From an uncultured Clostridium sp. (GTDB lineage: Bacteria > Bacillota > Clostridia > TANB77 > CAG-508), in the NCBI GenBank assembly GCA_946497905.1, contig CAMMMI010000030.1, positions 1 through 17,649 of the forward strand: 17,649 bases of DNA, given 5' to 3'. Position 1 is the first letter of the stretch. The number at the start of each line of letters is the position of its first letter. A program made the translations under genes and the position numbers. Under the pieces are notes generated by a model, which saw only the letters and a program-made list of their open reading frames with translations, was not told the origin of the DNA and ran no database searches. Below, piece after piece: positions 8,406-16,773 of the stretch.

Positions 8406-9029
8406 TTAAAGTACCTCTAACGCTTGAACACAAAGCCTTTGAGTTGGTTGATTTCTTACACAAGTTATAATTGTTATTCTATTATCTTCTGTTTTTTCCA
8501 ACATAGACCAATCTGTTTCTTCTATTTGTTTAATTGTTGTTATTGTATATTCTTTATTTCCAAGACAAGAAGAATATTTTATGATATCTCCTTCTTTGAC
8601 ATTTTTCAAATTAGCTAAAAATCTAGAAGTGTTATGTCCTGCTAAACAAACATTACCTTGCAAAATATTGCTATGTTCAAAAAGACCAATTCCTTGTGCT
8701 AATGATTCCTGAGTTGTCCCTTCTATTACAATATCTTTAAAATTAATAGATGGTATTTCTAATGTTGCAATAGCATTAAGTGTTTTTGTACTATCTGATT
8801 CTGATTCGACAGGAGTTCCTGCTATTTTTTGATAGTTTTCAGTTGTATATTCTGTAACAATATCTTGTCTATTGTCATTATTATATATGTTATAGACATA
8901 ATTTATATTGTCTTGTATATGCTTATGTTGTATGTATTTATATGCACAAAATATACCTGCAAACAATACAATTAGACATAATAGAATAATAAGTGAAATC
9001 TTTATAATTTTTTTTGTCTTGTCTTTCAA
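8406..9029 (-). CDS. Sortase (class C/D-like)
   Basis: About 207 residues. One N-terminal membrane anchor (about 8-30) is followed by a sortase domain starting IATLEIPSINF. The catalytic triad is visible as His132 in LAGHNTS, Cys190 in ITIITC and Arg198 in TQRLC. Sortases cleave LPxTG-type signals and join the product to cell-wall precursors or pilins, so the nearby LPRTGK adhesin is the obvious candidate substrate. I chose the TTG at 9029, preceded by AAAGGAGG eight bases upstream. The longer reading from a TTG at 9077 has no properly spaced site of its own. Confidence 0.88.
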   Translation of the reverse strand: MKDKTKKIIKISLIILLCLIVLFAGIFCAYKYIQHKHIQDNINYVYNIYNNDNRQDIVTEYTTENYQKIAGTPVESESDSTKTLNAIATLEIPSINFKDIVIEGTTQESLAQGIGLFEHSNILQGNVCLAGHNTSRFLANLKNVKEGDIIKYSSCLGNKEYTITTIKQIEETDWSMLEKTEDNRITIITCVRNQPTQRLCVQALEVL

Positions 9030-9088
9030 AAAAATTTCCTCCTTTCTTTTAAATTTAAAATAAATCCTCCTTTCCAAAATAAAAAGAC

Positions 9089-9463
9089 TTAGATATTTTC
9101 TAGTCTTATCATCTCTTTTATATATTTTGAAACTTTGGAAAATGGATTAGGATTTGTAATTTTATTACAAACATCCTCCAAGTCAAAAGGATCAAAAATT
9201 ATGTCATAAATACCAAGCATAAGTGCATCTTTTAATTCCTTTACTTTTTCATTTTCCAAAATAAGAATAACTTGGATATTTTTTTCTCGGACTTTAAACA
9301 TAAAGTCTTTGAAATTATATTTATTAGGTTGAATTGTTGCAATTAGAGTAGTTGCATCTTTTTCTTCCAATACATAGTCTGGATAATATACTATTCTACT
9401 ATCATCTATTTTTTTACTTAAATCTCTATCTAATTGCTCATTATCTGTAAAAATTAATACCAT
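9089..9463 (-). CDS. Receiver-like (CpaE/TadZ N-terminal type) small protein
   Basis: 124 residues with alternating strand/helix pattern: MVLIFTDNEQLDRDL, then YVLEEKDATTLIATI, then QVILILENE and a final ALMLGIYDIIFDPFDLEDV. The last motif resembles the end of response-regulator-like receiver domains. I see no clear phosphorylatable aspartate set, so it may be a pseudo-receiver. There is no output domain. A strong AAAGGAGG site precedes the ATG at 9463. It lies between the M23 peptidase and sortase genes. A role in localising or regulating the apparatus is a guess. Confidence 0.5.
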   Translation of the reverse strand: MVLIFTDNEQLDRDLSKKIDDSRIVYYPDYVLEEKDATTLIATIQPNKYNFKDFMFKVREKNIQVILILENEKVKELKDALMLGIYDIIFDPFDLEDVCNKITNPNPFSKVSKYIKEMIRLENI

Positions 9464-9480
9464 TTTTTTAGTTTCCTCCT

Positions 9481-10695
9481 TTATTCAAAATAGTCTTCAG
9501 GATTTGCAAAATTTCCATTGATACGAACTTCAAAATGTGCATGAGGTCCTGTCGAATATCCAGTACTTCCAACTTTAAGAATTGGCTCTCCTTGTTTTAC
9601 AACTTGATTCGTCTTGACGAGTATTTCAGAGCCATGTGCATATAAAGTAACAATACCATTGCCGGTGATCTATCATTACCATATTTCCATAAGCATTATT
9701 ATAAACAGCTTTTATTACTGTTCCATCTGCCATAGCTACAAAATTAGCACCTACTGGCGCACCAACATCTGTACCACTATGCAATTTGTATACACCGAGT
9801 TATAGGATGTGTTCTCATACCAAAATGAGAGGTGATATTTGTATATCCGGGTATTGGCCATGTAAACATACCAGTTGGAACTAGACCTGAGCCATCACTA
9901 ATGATAATTGAATTAGATGAATTTCCTTGTAGCCAAGCTGTACTTTCTTCACCTTCATAATAACCATTAGCTGCTTGAATAATTACTTGAATATCAGTAT
10001 CAAGGTCATCTTCTCTTATCCTTAATTTATCCTTTAAGTATGCTCTTAATCTTTCGTATTTTTCGCCAATTAATTCTTCATTTGTAAATACTTTTCCTGT
10101 TGTTTTAGTATCTCCATTTTCTATTGTTTTGGATTCGTAATTATATTTATAATGTCCGTAATATTGAATCACTTTCTACAAGTATATAATGTGTTTCTTC
10201 TCTTTTAGTAGTAGTTTCTTTTCCATCCTTGTCTTTAGTAGTAGTTTCTATTATTACAGTATCTTTTTCATATTTAAAAGTACTTTCAAAATTACTTGCT
10301 ACTTGAGTTAACAAATCTTTGTTAATATCCTTATTATCTGTCATATTATGAAATGCCATTATTGCGTAAAGATGAGACCATTCTATTAACTTATCATTTT
10401 CTCTGTTATCCACATCTAGTAAGTTATTTGTGGATTCAGTTCCAATATAATTATGGCAAGTGTTTAAATATTCTGATTTCTCTATACATAAATTTCTAAT
10501 TTCTGCTTGCTCTGGTGGTAGGTCAGAACTATCTGTTTGAACTTCTTGTACAAAGATTGCATCTATAATCGTACAAATTGCAAAAAACAAAAGACCAATA
10601 ATAAGTATAAAAGGTAGAAAAGGCTTAATAACTTTAAAAGCGACTTTTTTTATTTTATTTTTCGCTTTATTTTTAACTTTGTTCTTTATGCTCAT
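9481..10695 (-). CDS. M23 peptidase of the transfer system (VirB1-like), read through three CGG +1-shift sites
   Basis: With three +1 corrections this gives about 403 residues: a basic N-terminus, one membrane anchor (about 18-42), a stalk and a C-terminal LytM/M23 zinc metallopeptidase. Active-site residues are His305 and Asp309 in HSGTD and the HAH pair at 384-386, with MIDHGNGIVTLYAHG between. Such proteins open peptidoglycan for the transfer channel. In the conventional frame the protein stops two codons after the first CGG, before the peptidase, and neither half of the active site is in one frame. The glycines restored at 300 and 344 are the family's usual ones (HPITG, IDHGNG). The ATG at 10695 follows GGTGGTGA and overlaps the end of the trbL-like gene. 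Confidence 0.85.
9662..10158 (-). other. Three CGG +1-shift sites in the M23 peptidase gene
   Basis: In-frame CGG codons at 10156-10158 (after TTA), 9795-9797 (after ACT) and 9662-9664 (after CAC). Skipping each C gives GGA, GGT and GGC. The intervals are 120 and 44 codons, then 60 codons to the stop at 9481-9483, all in frame. Confidence 0.85.
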
Positions 10696-12171
10696 TACTA
10701 TCACCACCATATTTTTGGTTTTCTGCCTTGTCATTTGCTAATTTATTAACATATTCTGTGTTTTGAAAATTATTTTTTCTTTTTATATTATTTCTATGAC
10801 TATAACTATCAAAATTTCCTTCAGCCATTTTTGCACCAATACCAAGATATGCAGTTGTTGCCTTAGCACCACCTTTAACGATATTTGTAGCGACAGATTT
10901 AGGACTGATTTTATTTCCATTGCTTAAATTATTTTTACTTTCTCCGTTTGACTTAGGAATACTAACTGTATTTTTTTCTTTTGAAATGACATCTCTAATA
11001 GGATTTACATTACCATTGTAATCTTTTTCTGCACTCAAATTCATAGTAGGATTTACTATTGCTTTTGCTCTTGATACAAGACCTTGTAAACCACTACCAG
11101 AATTGTTGCCATTTGTGTTGCCATTATTATTTTCTGTTGAAGGTGTTTTAAATTGTTCTTTTATAGCTGCTAAACCAAAACCAGCCATTGCTCCCATACC
11201 TATTACACGATTTGTCATTTGTTCATTATCAACACCTGCAATTCTTGAAGTTAAATTTTGTAAGCAATTTTGTAAAGCATCTGCTAAAGGTAATATCATC
11301 ATTGCCCAAATTAAAGAAACTGCCCATCCTCCACCACTTGGAAGAAATGCAAGGTAGATAAGGAATAAAAAGCAGTATATAAATTGCATAAATATATTCA
11401 TTATAATTTGCCCACCCCATACCGCAGCTGCTGTAACATTTTTATTTATTATCCATAAAGCTGCTGCTATTGGTGTGAAAATTGTAAATATAATAATTGT
11501 AAATTGTCTTACAATAAACTTTATATTTAACTTAACAAACAAATATATAAACATTGCTATTACTAATGCAGTTGTTATAGCATTTCCTGTTTTTATACTT
11601 GTGAGCATACTATCACCAAGAGATGCGTCTAATGTGCCAGTATTTGCAGCAGTTACAAGTAAATATACTAAACTATTATTTATATATAGCAAAAATTTTA
11701 TAAATAATGGAGCAAGAGCTATTGCAACTCCACCAAAACATAGTCTCATTAAACTTTCTTTAGCTTCATTTTTCTTTGCTGTATTAGTACCAGCATTCAT
11801 AATTTTATATGACAGAATAAAAACAGCAATTAAAATTAAAGTTCCAGAAATTATTGCAAAAACTTTGTACCAATTCATTGTTTTATTCCACAATTCACTA
11901 GTAAAAGGGGATAAATTATCACTATTTTGTTTGTTATTGAAAATCAGTTCATCATAGTCTTTAAATCCCACATTTGCATCTTCTCCAGTTGTGAAATCAA
12001 AAACTGTTTGTGCAATACCACCGTATACATTCTGCAATTATCTTTTCAAAAAGGCTACCGATCTTCTTGCTTTACTTGTTCTTTGAAATCCATATCTTCT
12101 GCAAAACAAAACGGAGATAATAAAAAGATTAGAGTAATTACTATTACAAAACTTTTTATTACTTTTTTCAA
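10673..12171 (-). CDS. TrbL/VirB6-like polytopic T4SS protein, read through two CGG +1-shift sites
   Basis: About 498 residues when read from a TTG at 12171 (GGAGG seven bases upstream) through two +1 shifts. A signal-peptide-like start (KKVIKSFVIVITLIFLLSPF..FA) leads to several long hydrophobic segments between about residues 95 and 330, including a region with PIAAALWIIN and a run of Ala/Leu-rich helices. A polar, Asn/Gly/Ser-rich cytoplasmic tail follows. VirB6/TrbL proteins form the inner-membrane part of the transfer channel. In the conventional frame translation would stop right after the signal peptide, because the first CGG is followed directly by TAG. The ATG at 12037 is an alternative start lying just before the second site; it would lose the signal peptide. 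The gene sits between virB4 and the M23 peptidase, as expected. Confidence 0.8.
12021..12060 (-). other. Two CGG +1-shift sites in the trbL/virB6-like gene
   Basis: In-frame CGG at 12058-12060 (after GAT, followed by TAG in the zero frame) and at 12021-12023 (after ATA). Skipping the C gives GGT in both. Twelve codons separate them, and the second shift enters the long frame ending at 10673. Confidence 0.8.
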
Positions 12172-12219
12172 ATTATTGCCTCCTACTTTAAATAATAGGG
12201 CAGTAGGAAACACTATATT

Positions 12220-14039
12220 TTAGGTAAATACAAATTGTTCTTCATAAGGTGTTATTACAAATTTGATTGCAGTAACACTATTATTTAGACTTATAATGCA
12301 TTGACCAGGACTAGCAGCAGTTAAGAAATTTTTTGTACCTTCAGATAAATTAAAAAATTCTACTACTGCATCCACACTACCAGGACTTTGCTTAAAGATA
12401 TATCTTGTTGAACATATATTAATGATTGTTCTTCCGTTCATCACAGCCGTAAAAATTCATCAATAAATTGACTTCCGAATAAATAAAGGAACATTATATT
12501 TACGGCCTCTACGAGCCACATTCACTAAAAATTCAGCTGATTCCTGATATTTTAAAAATAACCATGCTTCATCACATACAATTATTTTCTTTTTTTCTCT
12601 ATTTTTTAGTACATATTTTTGCCAAACCCATGTTAATATTACAAAACTAGAATATAACTTGGTAAATTCATCTTTTACTTCTGACATATCAAAACAAATT
12701 ATATCTTCACTTGATAGAATTTTACTTTCACAATCAAACATACCGTAATGAATTGCCTTTCAAAAAAGGAACTAATATATTTGATAGTTCTTCACAATTA
12801 CCTCTTTCTTTCAATTTTTTTTGAAAATCTGTAAGAGTTGGCATTTTTTTAGGTATCCTTCCTATAGCATATTTTCCATTGTCTAGTTTTCCACCTTTTT
12901 TTTCAAAAAGTGAATTTACATCACTTGTAATGCCTTTTTCTGCATATAATTGATTTACAATTACCTCAATTTCTGTGTTTTCAGTTCCTGTTAATGTCCT
13001 TCCATAATTCCTACAAATAGTTCCAAGTAATGCTCTTATCTCTGCAACTTTATCTAAAATATTTATAAATTGCTTATTTCCTTTTTTATCAGGTTCTATT
13101 TCAAAAGGATTTACTCCTGCTGACTTTCCTTGTTCAATTTTTATAACTTTTCCTCCAAGCATTCGAGTAAGGTTGGTATATTCTCCTTCAACATCAATAA
13201 AAAAAGCACCGCAACCTGTTGTTGCAATGTTTCTTGCAGTTAATGTTTTTAGAGCGACACTCTTTCCACCACCAGAAGTACCACATATAAATACATGAGG
13301 GTTGGGGAGAGTGGGAGGACCAATAAATGTATCTACATATACGGGTGCATTTGTATACATATTTCTTCCAATAAAAATACCTCTATCATGTGAAAGATTA
13401 GGATTTGATATAGGAATAAGTGTAGCAATGCCGACCTGCGACCATATTTCTTTCGTAATTAGGAATAGGAACTTCTCCAGTAGGTAATATTGTTTTTAAT
13501 CCTTCAACTTGCCTAAAAGTTAATGTTCTTATCATAGCCGTTTTTTTGTTTAATTCACTTTCTAATATCTTTGTCTTTTCATTTAAATCTTCTAAAGTTT
13601 CAGCATTTACTGATATGAATATTGTAGCAAAAAAGAGTTTATCTTGATTAGTTTGTATAAGCATTCGTAAATCTTCTAAATCTCCAATTTGTTTTTCTAA
13701 TTCTGGAAGATGTAAGATATTTCCCTGTCGACTATATGTAGCATATTCAGATTGACTTTGAACTAATTTTTTTGTTAATTGATTGATTACATTTCCATTG
13801 CTTGAAGGCTCAATTTTTACAGAAATATTTATATTACCTATATGAAATAGATCATCAAGCCAACTTACCCAAGTTTGTTCCGGATAAATTGTCATTGCAA
13901 AAAATCTTGTATATTTGTTATATCCTAAAACTAAATAATCTTTTCTTTCCTGTAATGTTTCAGGTAATAAAATATCTGCCATTGTAGGAATATTATTAAA
14001 TATGTTTATTTCTTTTTGCTTTTTGTTTTTTTCCAACAT
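12220..14039 (-). CDS. virB4: VirB4 T4SS ATPase, read through five CGG +1-shift sites
   Basis: About 604 residues after five +1 corrections, a sensible length for a Gram-positive VirB4/TraE ATPase. The N-terminal domain (about 1-200) carries PLPET-like and FFATIFISV segments. Walker A is GTSGGGKS (about 253-260), followed by CGAFFIDVEGEYTNL. Walker B is IIVCDEAW (about 485-491), followed by RRGRKYNVPLFIG, SQFIDEF and INICSTRYIFKQ, all typical of the family. VirB4 powers pilus/channel assembly and substrate transfer at the inner membrane. The conventional frame yields four separate fragments, none with both Walker motifs. The ATG at 14039 overlaps the preceding gene by 44 bases; its GGAGG site is rather far (11 bases). 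PrgI lies upstream and TrbL downstream, the usual order. Confidence 0.9.
12434..12477 (-). other. Three CGG +1-shift sites in 44 bases near the virB4 3' end
   Basis: In-frame CGG at 12475-12477 (after ATT), 12447-12449 (after TTA) and 12434-12436 (after GAA). Skipping the C gives GGA, GGC and GGA. Only nine and four codons separate them, so any ribosome finishing VirB4 must shift three times within 15 codons. Confidence 0.85.
12743..12745 (-). other. CGG +1-shift site in virB4 (fourth from the 3' end)
   Basis: TTA CGG TAT in the zero frame; skipping C gives TTA GGT ATG (GNSLGMFD). It lies 229 codons after the first virB4 site and 89 codons before the next cluster, both in register. Confidence 0.85.
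13431..13433 (-). other. First CGG +1-shift site in virB4
   Basis: GGT CGG CAT in the zero frame; skipping C gives GGT GGC ATT, which reads NMVAGGIATLIPIS as in other VirB4 proteins. It is codon 203 from the ATG at 14039. Without the shift the product is a 213-residue N-terminal domain lacking Walker A. Confidence 0.85.
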
Positions 14040-14730
14040 ATAAATTTTTACCTCCTTCCTTTAAGTTGCTAATATTTATAGCAGAATTTTTATTTAATTC
14101 TCTATAAATCAAATTATATAAGTCATCTTCGTTTAATATCTCACAAACAATTTTAGCTCTAAGTAAATTTCCTGTAAAAGATAATGACTTCCTATTTAAT
14201 TCTTCAATAGCTTTTTCATATGTACCATCATAACTGATAATTGCATAATTCTTTACAACAGAAATAGTCCTGTTTTCCATAAGATTTTGTAGATAGTCAA
14301 TAAGATATTCTTTATATTCTCTAATTTTTGTGTTGTTTGTTTTATTTTGTTTAATTAAAGATATAACCTTGCTTGTATCAATAAATTCTGTTGTAGAAAA
14401 AAATTGAATAGGATAATCTATTGCTAGTGCTGTTTGAATAAGTACATTTTCAATGGAATCTTGTTCAGAATTTGAAAGCATATTATAATCAATATTTCCT
14501 AATTTAATTACATTTGAATATCTATTACCTAAACAAATAATATTATCTTTAATTTTTATCTGCAAAATATCTGTTAATTGTTTTTTTCCTTTTTTATTAC
14601 TTTTATCTTTATCTTTTGTTTCTGCACTATGCTTTGGTGCATTTACATTTTTCTTTTTATTGTTTAAATAAATAACTGTACCTATGATAAATAGAACAGT
14701 TAAAACTAAAAATATAATCATTATTACCAT
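13996..14730 (-). CDS. Membrane-anchored T4SS protein, VirB4-N-terminal-like (tentative)
   Basis: About 244 residues. An N-terminal membrane helix (about 2-23) and a basic linker (KKGKK) lead to a soluble domain beginning LTDILQIKIKDNIICLGN and continuing ALAIDYPIQFFSTTEFIDTS. This resembles the N-terminal, non-ATPase domain of VirB4/CagE proteins. Genes of this kind sit between prgI and virB4 in Gram-positive conjugation operons and probably build the inner-membrane complex. The ATG at 14730 follows GAGGTG by six or seven bases and overlaps the prgI stop (ATGGTAA). A GTG at 14739 is less likely. Its end overlaps the virB4 start. The frame is intact and it contains no in-frame CGG. Confidence 0.55.
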   Translation of the reverse strand: MVIMIIFLVLTVLFIIGTVIYLNNKKKNVNAPKHSAETKDKDKSNKKGKKQLTDILQIKIKDNIICLGNRYSNVIKLGNIDYNMLSNSEQDSIENVLIQTALAIDYPIQFFSTTEFIDTSKVISLIKQNKTNNTKIREYKEYLIDYLQNLMENRTISVVKNYAIISYDGTYEKAIEELNRKSLSFTGNLLRAKIVCEILNEDDLYNLIYRELNKNSAINISNLKEGGKNLYVGKKQKAKRNKHI

Positions 14731-15017
14731 TTTAAACACCTCTTATATACAAAATATTTCTTGCGAAAGAGATATTTAATGAAATAAAAAAAGAACTTAT
14801 CAAAGTTCTGCTCACCAATTTTCAAAAAAGTACACAATAAAAAGAAACTTATAATAAAAAAGATAAGTAATATTTTTAATGCTATTGGTAATGGTGTAGC
14901 AAAAAGAGATAGGCTAGATGCACCGAGCATTAAATAAACAACTTGTCTTAAACTTAAATAACCACCAAAAATTTTTTCTTCCCTTTTTATATCAAAAGGA
15001 ACTTTAAATACTCTCAT
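14724..15017 (-). CDS. prgI: PrgI-family (VirB3-like) T4SS membrane protein
   Basis: 97 residues with the PrgI signature: MRVFKVPFDIKREEKIFGGY, then LSLRQVVYLMLGA. Two hydrophobic segments follow (about 25-45 and 48-65), then a basic aromatic tail (FFYFIKYLFRKKYFVYK). PrgI/VirB3-type proteins anchor VirB4 at the membrane, and in this operon the gene is upstream of virB4. It starts at 15017 after GGTGA and overlaps the next gene by seven bases. Confidence 0.9.
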   Translation of the reverse strand: MRVFKVPFDIKREEKIFGGYLSLRQVVYLMLGASSLSLFATPLPIALKILLIFFIISFFLLCTFLKIGEQNFDKFFFYFIKYLFRKKYFVYKRCLKW

Positions 15018-15027
15018 AAATAATCAC

Positions 15028-15420
15028 CTATCCACCAAGTAAATTTCCAGAATTATTTGTTGCAATATTTATGATTATACCGGCAATTATTAAAGATGCT
15101 CCTAATATAACACCTCCACCACATATCCAGGCTAAACTACCAATACTTTCAGCTCTTTTTTGAGGGTTATTTGAGTTTGCTATCATTTTTATTGCTGCTA
15201 TAACTACACTAGCAAATATAAGTACTCCACCAAGAGGCATTGCTATACTTGTAATTACTCTTTTTATATTTTCAGTTGCTGTTTCTACCTCTGCAGTTCC
15301 AATAGTTGTACCACCTTCTGTCGCAAAGCACATATTAGCTTTTATAGCAAACAATGTAATCATAGTTCCAATTGCTTTTATTTTAGGAACTAAATGCTTT
15401 TTTCGATTTTTAAAATTCAC
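15028..15420 (-). CDS. VirB2/TrbC-like pilin or small membrane T4SS subunit
   Basis: 130 residues. A signal-like segment ends near NMCFATEGG (about 34). A short polar stretch is followed by two hydrophobic helices (about 58-80 and 93-117), the second glycine- and isoleucine-rich, with a basic NPQKRAES loop between. This is the VirB2/TrbC plan, also seen in Gram-positive conjugation operons just before prgI. It starts at a GTG (15420) after AAGGAGATGA. Confidence 0.75.
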   Translation of the reverse strand: MNFKNRKKHLVPKIKAIGTMITLFAIKANMCFATEGGTTIGTAEVETATENIKRVITSIAMPLGGVLIFASVVIAAIKMIANSNNPQKRAESIGSLAWICGGGVILGASLIIAGIIINIATNNSGNLLGG

Positions 15421-15477
15421 TAAATATCATCTCCTTATAAATTATTTGGGCAAATTTTAAGGAGAATTACTATATAC

Positions 15478-15726
15478 TTAAATCAAATTCTTAAAATATA
15501 TAAAGATAGGTGGAATTGATAAGAAAAAAATTATTCCTATCAATAAGCTGGGAACAGCTATTAAGAATTTTGATTTCATCTTTTGTGATTTTATCAAACA
15601 CCCTATTGCTAGTAAAATTAGAGATATTATCAGTAAAGATACTAATATTATCAAAGTAATTTTAAAACCTATAAATAGGGTGGAAGATACAATATTTTCA
15701 ATATTATTCATATAACTATCTAACAT
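15478..15726 (-). CDS. Small two-helix membrane protein, unknown
   Basis: 82 residues with two strong hydrophobic segments (about 17-46 and 54-77) separated by CLIKSQKMKSKF. The gene has a good AAGGAG site before the ATG at 15726. It precedes the VirB2-like gene in the operon, and its hairpin-like topology resembles a second pilin-type subunit. I cannot assign it to a named family. Confidence 0.55.
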   Translation of the reverse strand: MLDSYMNNIENIVSSTLFIGFKITLIILVSLLIISLILLAIGCLIKSQKMKSKFLIAVPSLLIGIIFFLSIPPIFIYFKNLI

Positions 15727-15741
15727 ATAAACATCTCCTTT

Positions 15742-16513
15742 TTAGGTGCTATTGTCAGTATATTTATTAATAATAGTTTTTTTGTAGTATGATAAAAAAT
15801 TATCTATATCATAACTTTTACAAAGATTATATAAATTTATTAAATCTTCTCTTTTTACTCTTGCTAATATGTTTTGGAAATTTTCTATTTCTAATTCATA
15901 TAGGGTATATAAGATAACCTTTAGCATTTCTTTTTTATCATCTTTTAGAGTATTAAATATTTCTTCAGTATAATTAAATTCTAATTTATCTACTATTTCA
16001 TACAAGTTTTGAGGTATTTTGTCGCTTTTACTTATTATTAAATTAAATATATTATTCATCATCTTATTATCTATATCTATCTCTCCGTAACAGATTTGTT
16101 ACAGGCTCGTTACTATTTGTTACTTCACTGTTACATTGTAACATTTTATATTTTTCTCTATGTTTTCTAACTCTTGCAGCACTTGATCCTTCACTACCTA
16201 TTAAGTCTTGCATTTCTGATAGCATAAGTGTATTTTCATCAAAAAATTCGATAGATTTTGTTTTTTCCAAAGCTGTTAATAATAATTTAATAATATTTAC
16301 ATCTTCATCGAGCGTTAAAGCAATTTCTTCGGCCATACTATCGCATAAATGTTCATATACAAAAATTCCTTCACTTTTAAGAAGTTTTAATTGTAATTTT
16401 AAATAAACTAATAGTATCTTATCTCCATCAGGTAATTTACGAAGGAATTTACTTGTTTTGTTATCAAAAAAAGAATCATATAATTTTAACCAATAATACC
16501 TTTTTTCTTTCAA
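15742..16513 (-). CDS. Replisome-organizer-type replication protein, read through one CGG +1-shift site
   Basis: With one +1 shift this gives about 256 residues. The N-terminal domain (about 1-125) reads KRYYWLKLYDSFFDNKTSKF, LPDGDKILLVYLKLQLKL and MLSEMQDLIGSEGSSAARVR, the phage replisome organizer N-terminal winged helix. A linker then runs on as LGEIDIDNKMM, and the C-terminal 100 residues are helical, as in DnaD-like loaders. Without the shift the product ends at 148 residues with RRDRYR, losing the C-terminal domain, and the remainder has no ribosome site close to its first ATG. Such proteins bind origins and recruit helicase loader or helicase. Here it may serve autonomous replication of the excised element. 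Confidence 0.75.
16085..16087 (-). other. CGG +1-shift site in the replisome organizer gene
   Basis: TTA CGG AGA in the zero frame; skipping C gives TTA GGA GAG. It is codon 143. The +1 frame stays open for 114 further codons to the stop at 15742-15744, while the zero frame ends six codons later. Confidence 0.75.
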
Positions 16514-16515
16514 AA

Positions 16516-16773
16516 TTATTCCTCCTCATCCTTCATAAAAGTTTTTTCATCTATGTTTTCAATTCTCATAATGGTATCTATAAGGTTATTTTCCATTTGT
16601 TGATTTTTTAATTGCAAATTAGCAATTTCTTCTAATAATACCATATCATCACCAAAACCATTTACCTCAATATTACCTTTGGAATCAATGGTAATTGAAA
16701 TTAATTCATGTCCTTTTTTTACAAGTATTGCAATTTCTTCATTGCTTTTTGCTATAATTTTGCGTATCTTCAA
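16516..16773 (-). CDS. Short acidic coiled protein, unknown function
   Basis: 85 residues from a TTG at 16773, six bases after a near-perfect AAGGAGGTGA. The N-terminal half is strand-like (AILVKKGHELISITIDSKGN). The second half is a helix likely to form a coiled coil (LLEEIANLQLKNQQMENNLI) with a KDEEE tail. It ends two bases before the replisome organizer start, so the two are probably coupled. I do not recognise the family. Confidence 0.6.
   Translation of the reverse strand: MKIRKIIAKSNEEIAILVKKGHELISITIDSKGNIEVNGFGDDMVLLEEIANLQLKNQQMENNLIDTIMRIENIDEKTFMKDEEE

Noticed and set aside
1497..16087. Treating virD4, virB4, trbL, the M23 gene and the replisome gene as ordinary pseudogenes
   Set aside because: Random decay gives mixed lesions. 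Here all 16 are one-base C gains directly before GGN in codon phase, with intact motifs between and after them and no other stops.
1497..16087. Sequencing or basecalling indels
   Set aside because: Most inserted bases are not in homopolymers, the sites are confined to five genes, and all are in the same codon phase. A context-specific polishing artefact cannot be fully excluded without reads, so I keep it as the main refutation test.
1497..16087. Simple reassignment of CGG to another amino acid
   Set aside because: Changing the amino acid would not change the frame. Each gene needs a +1 shift to continue into its conserved downstream sequence.
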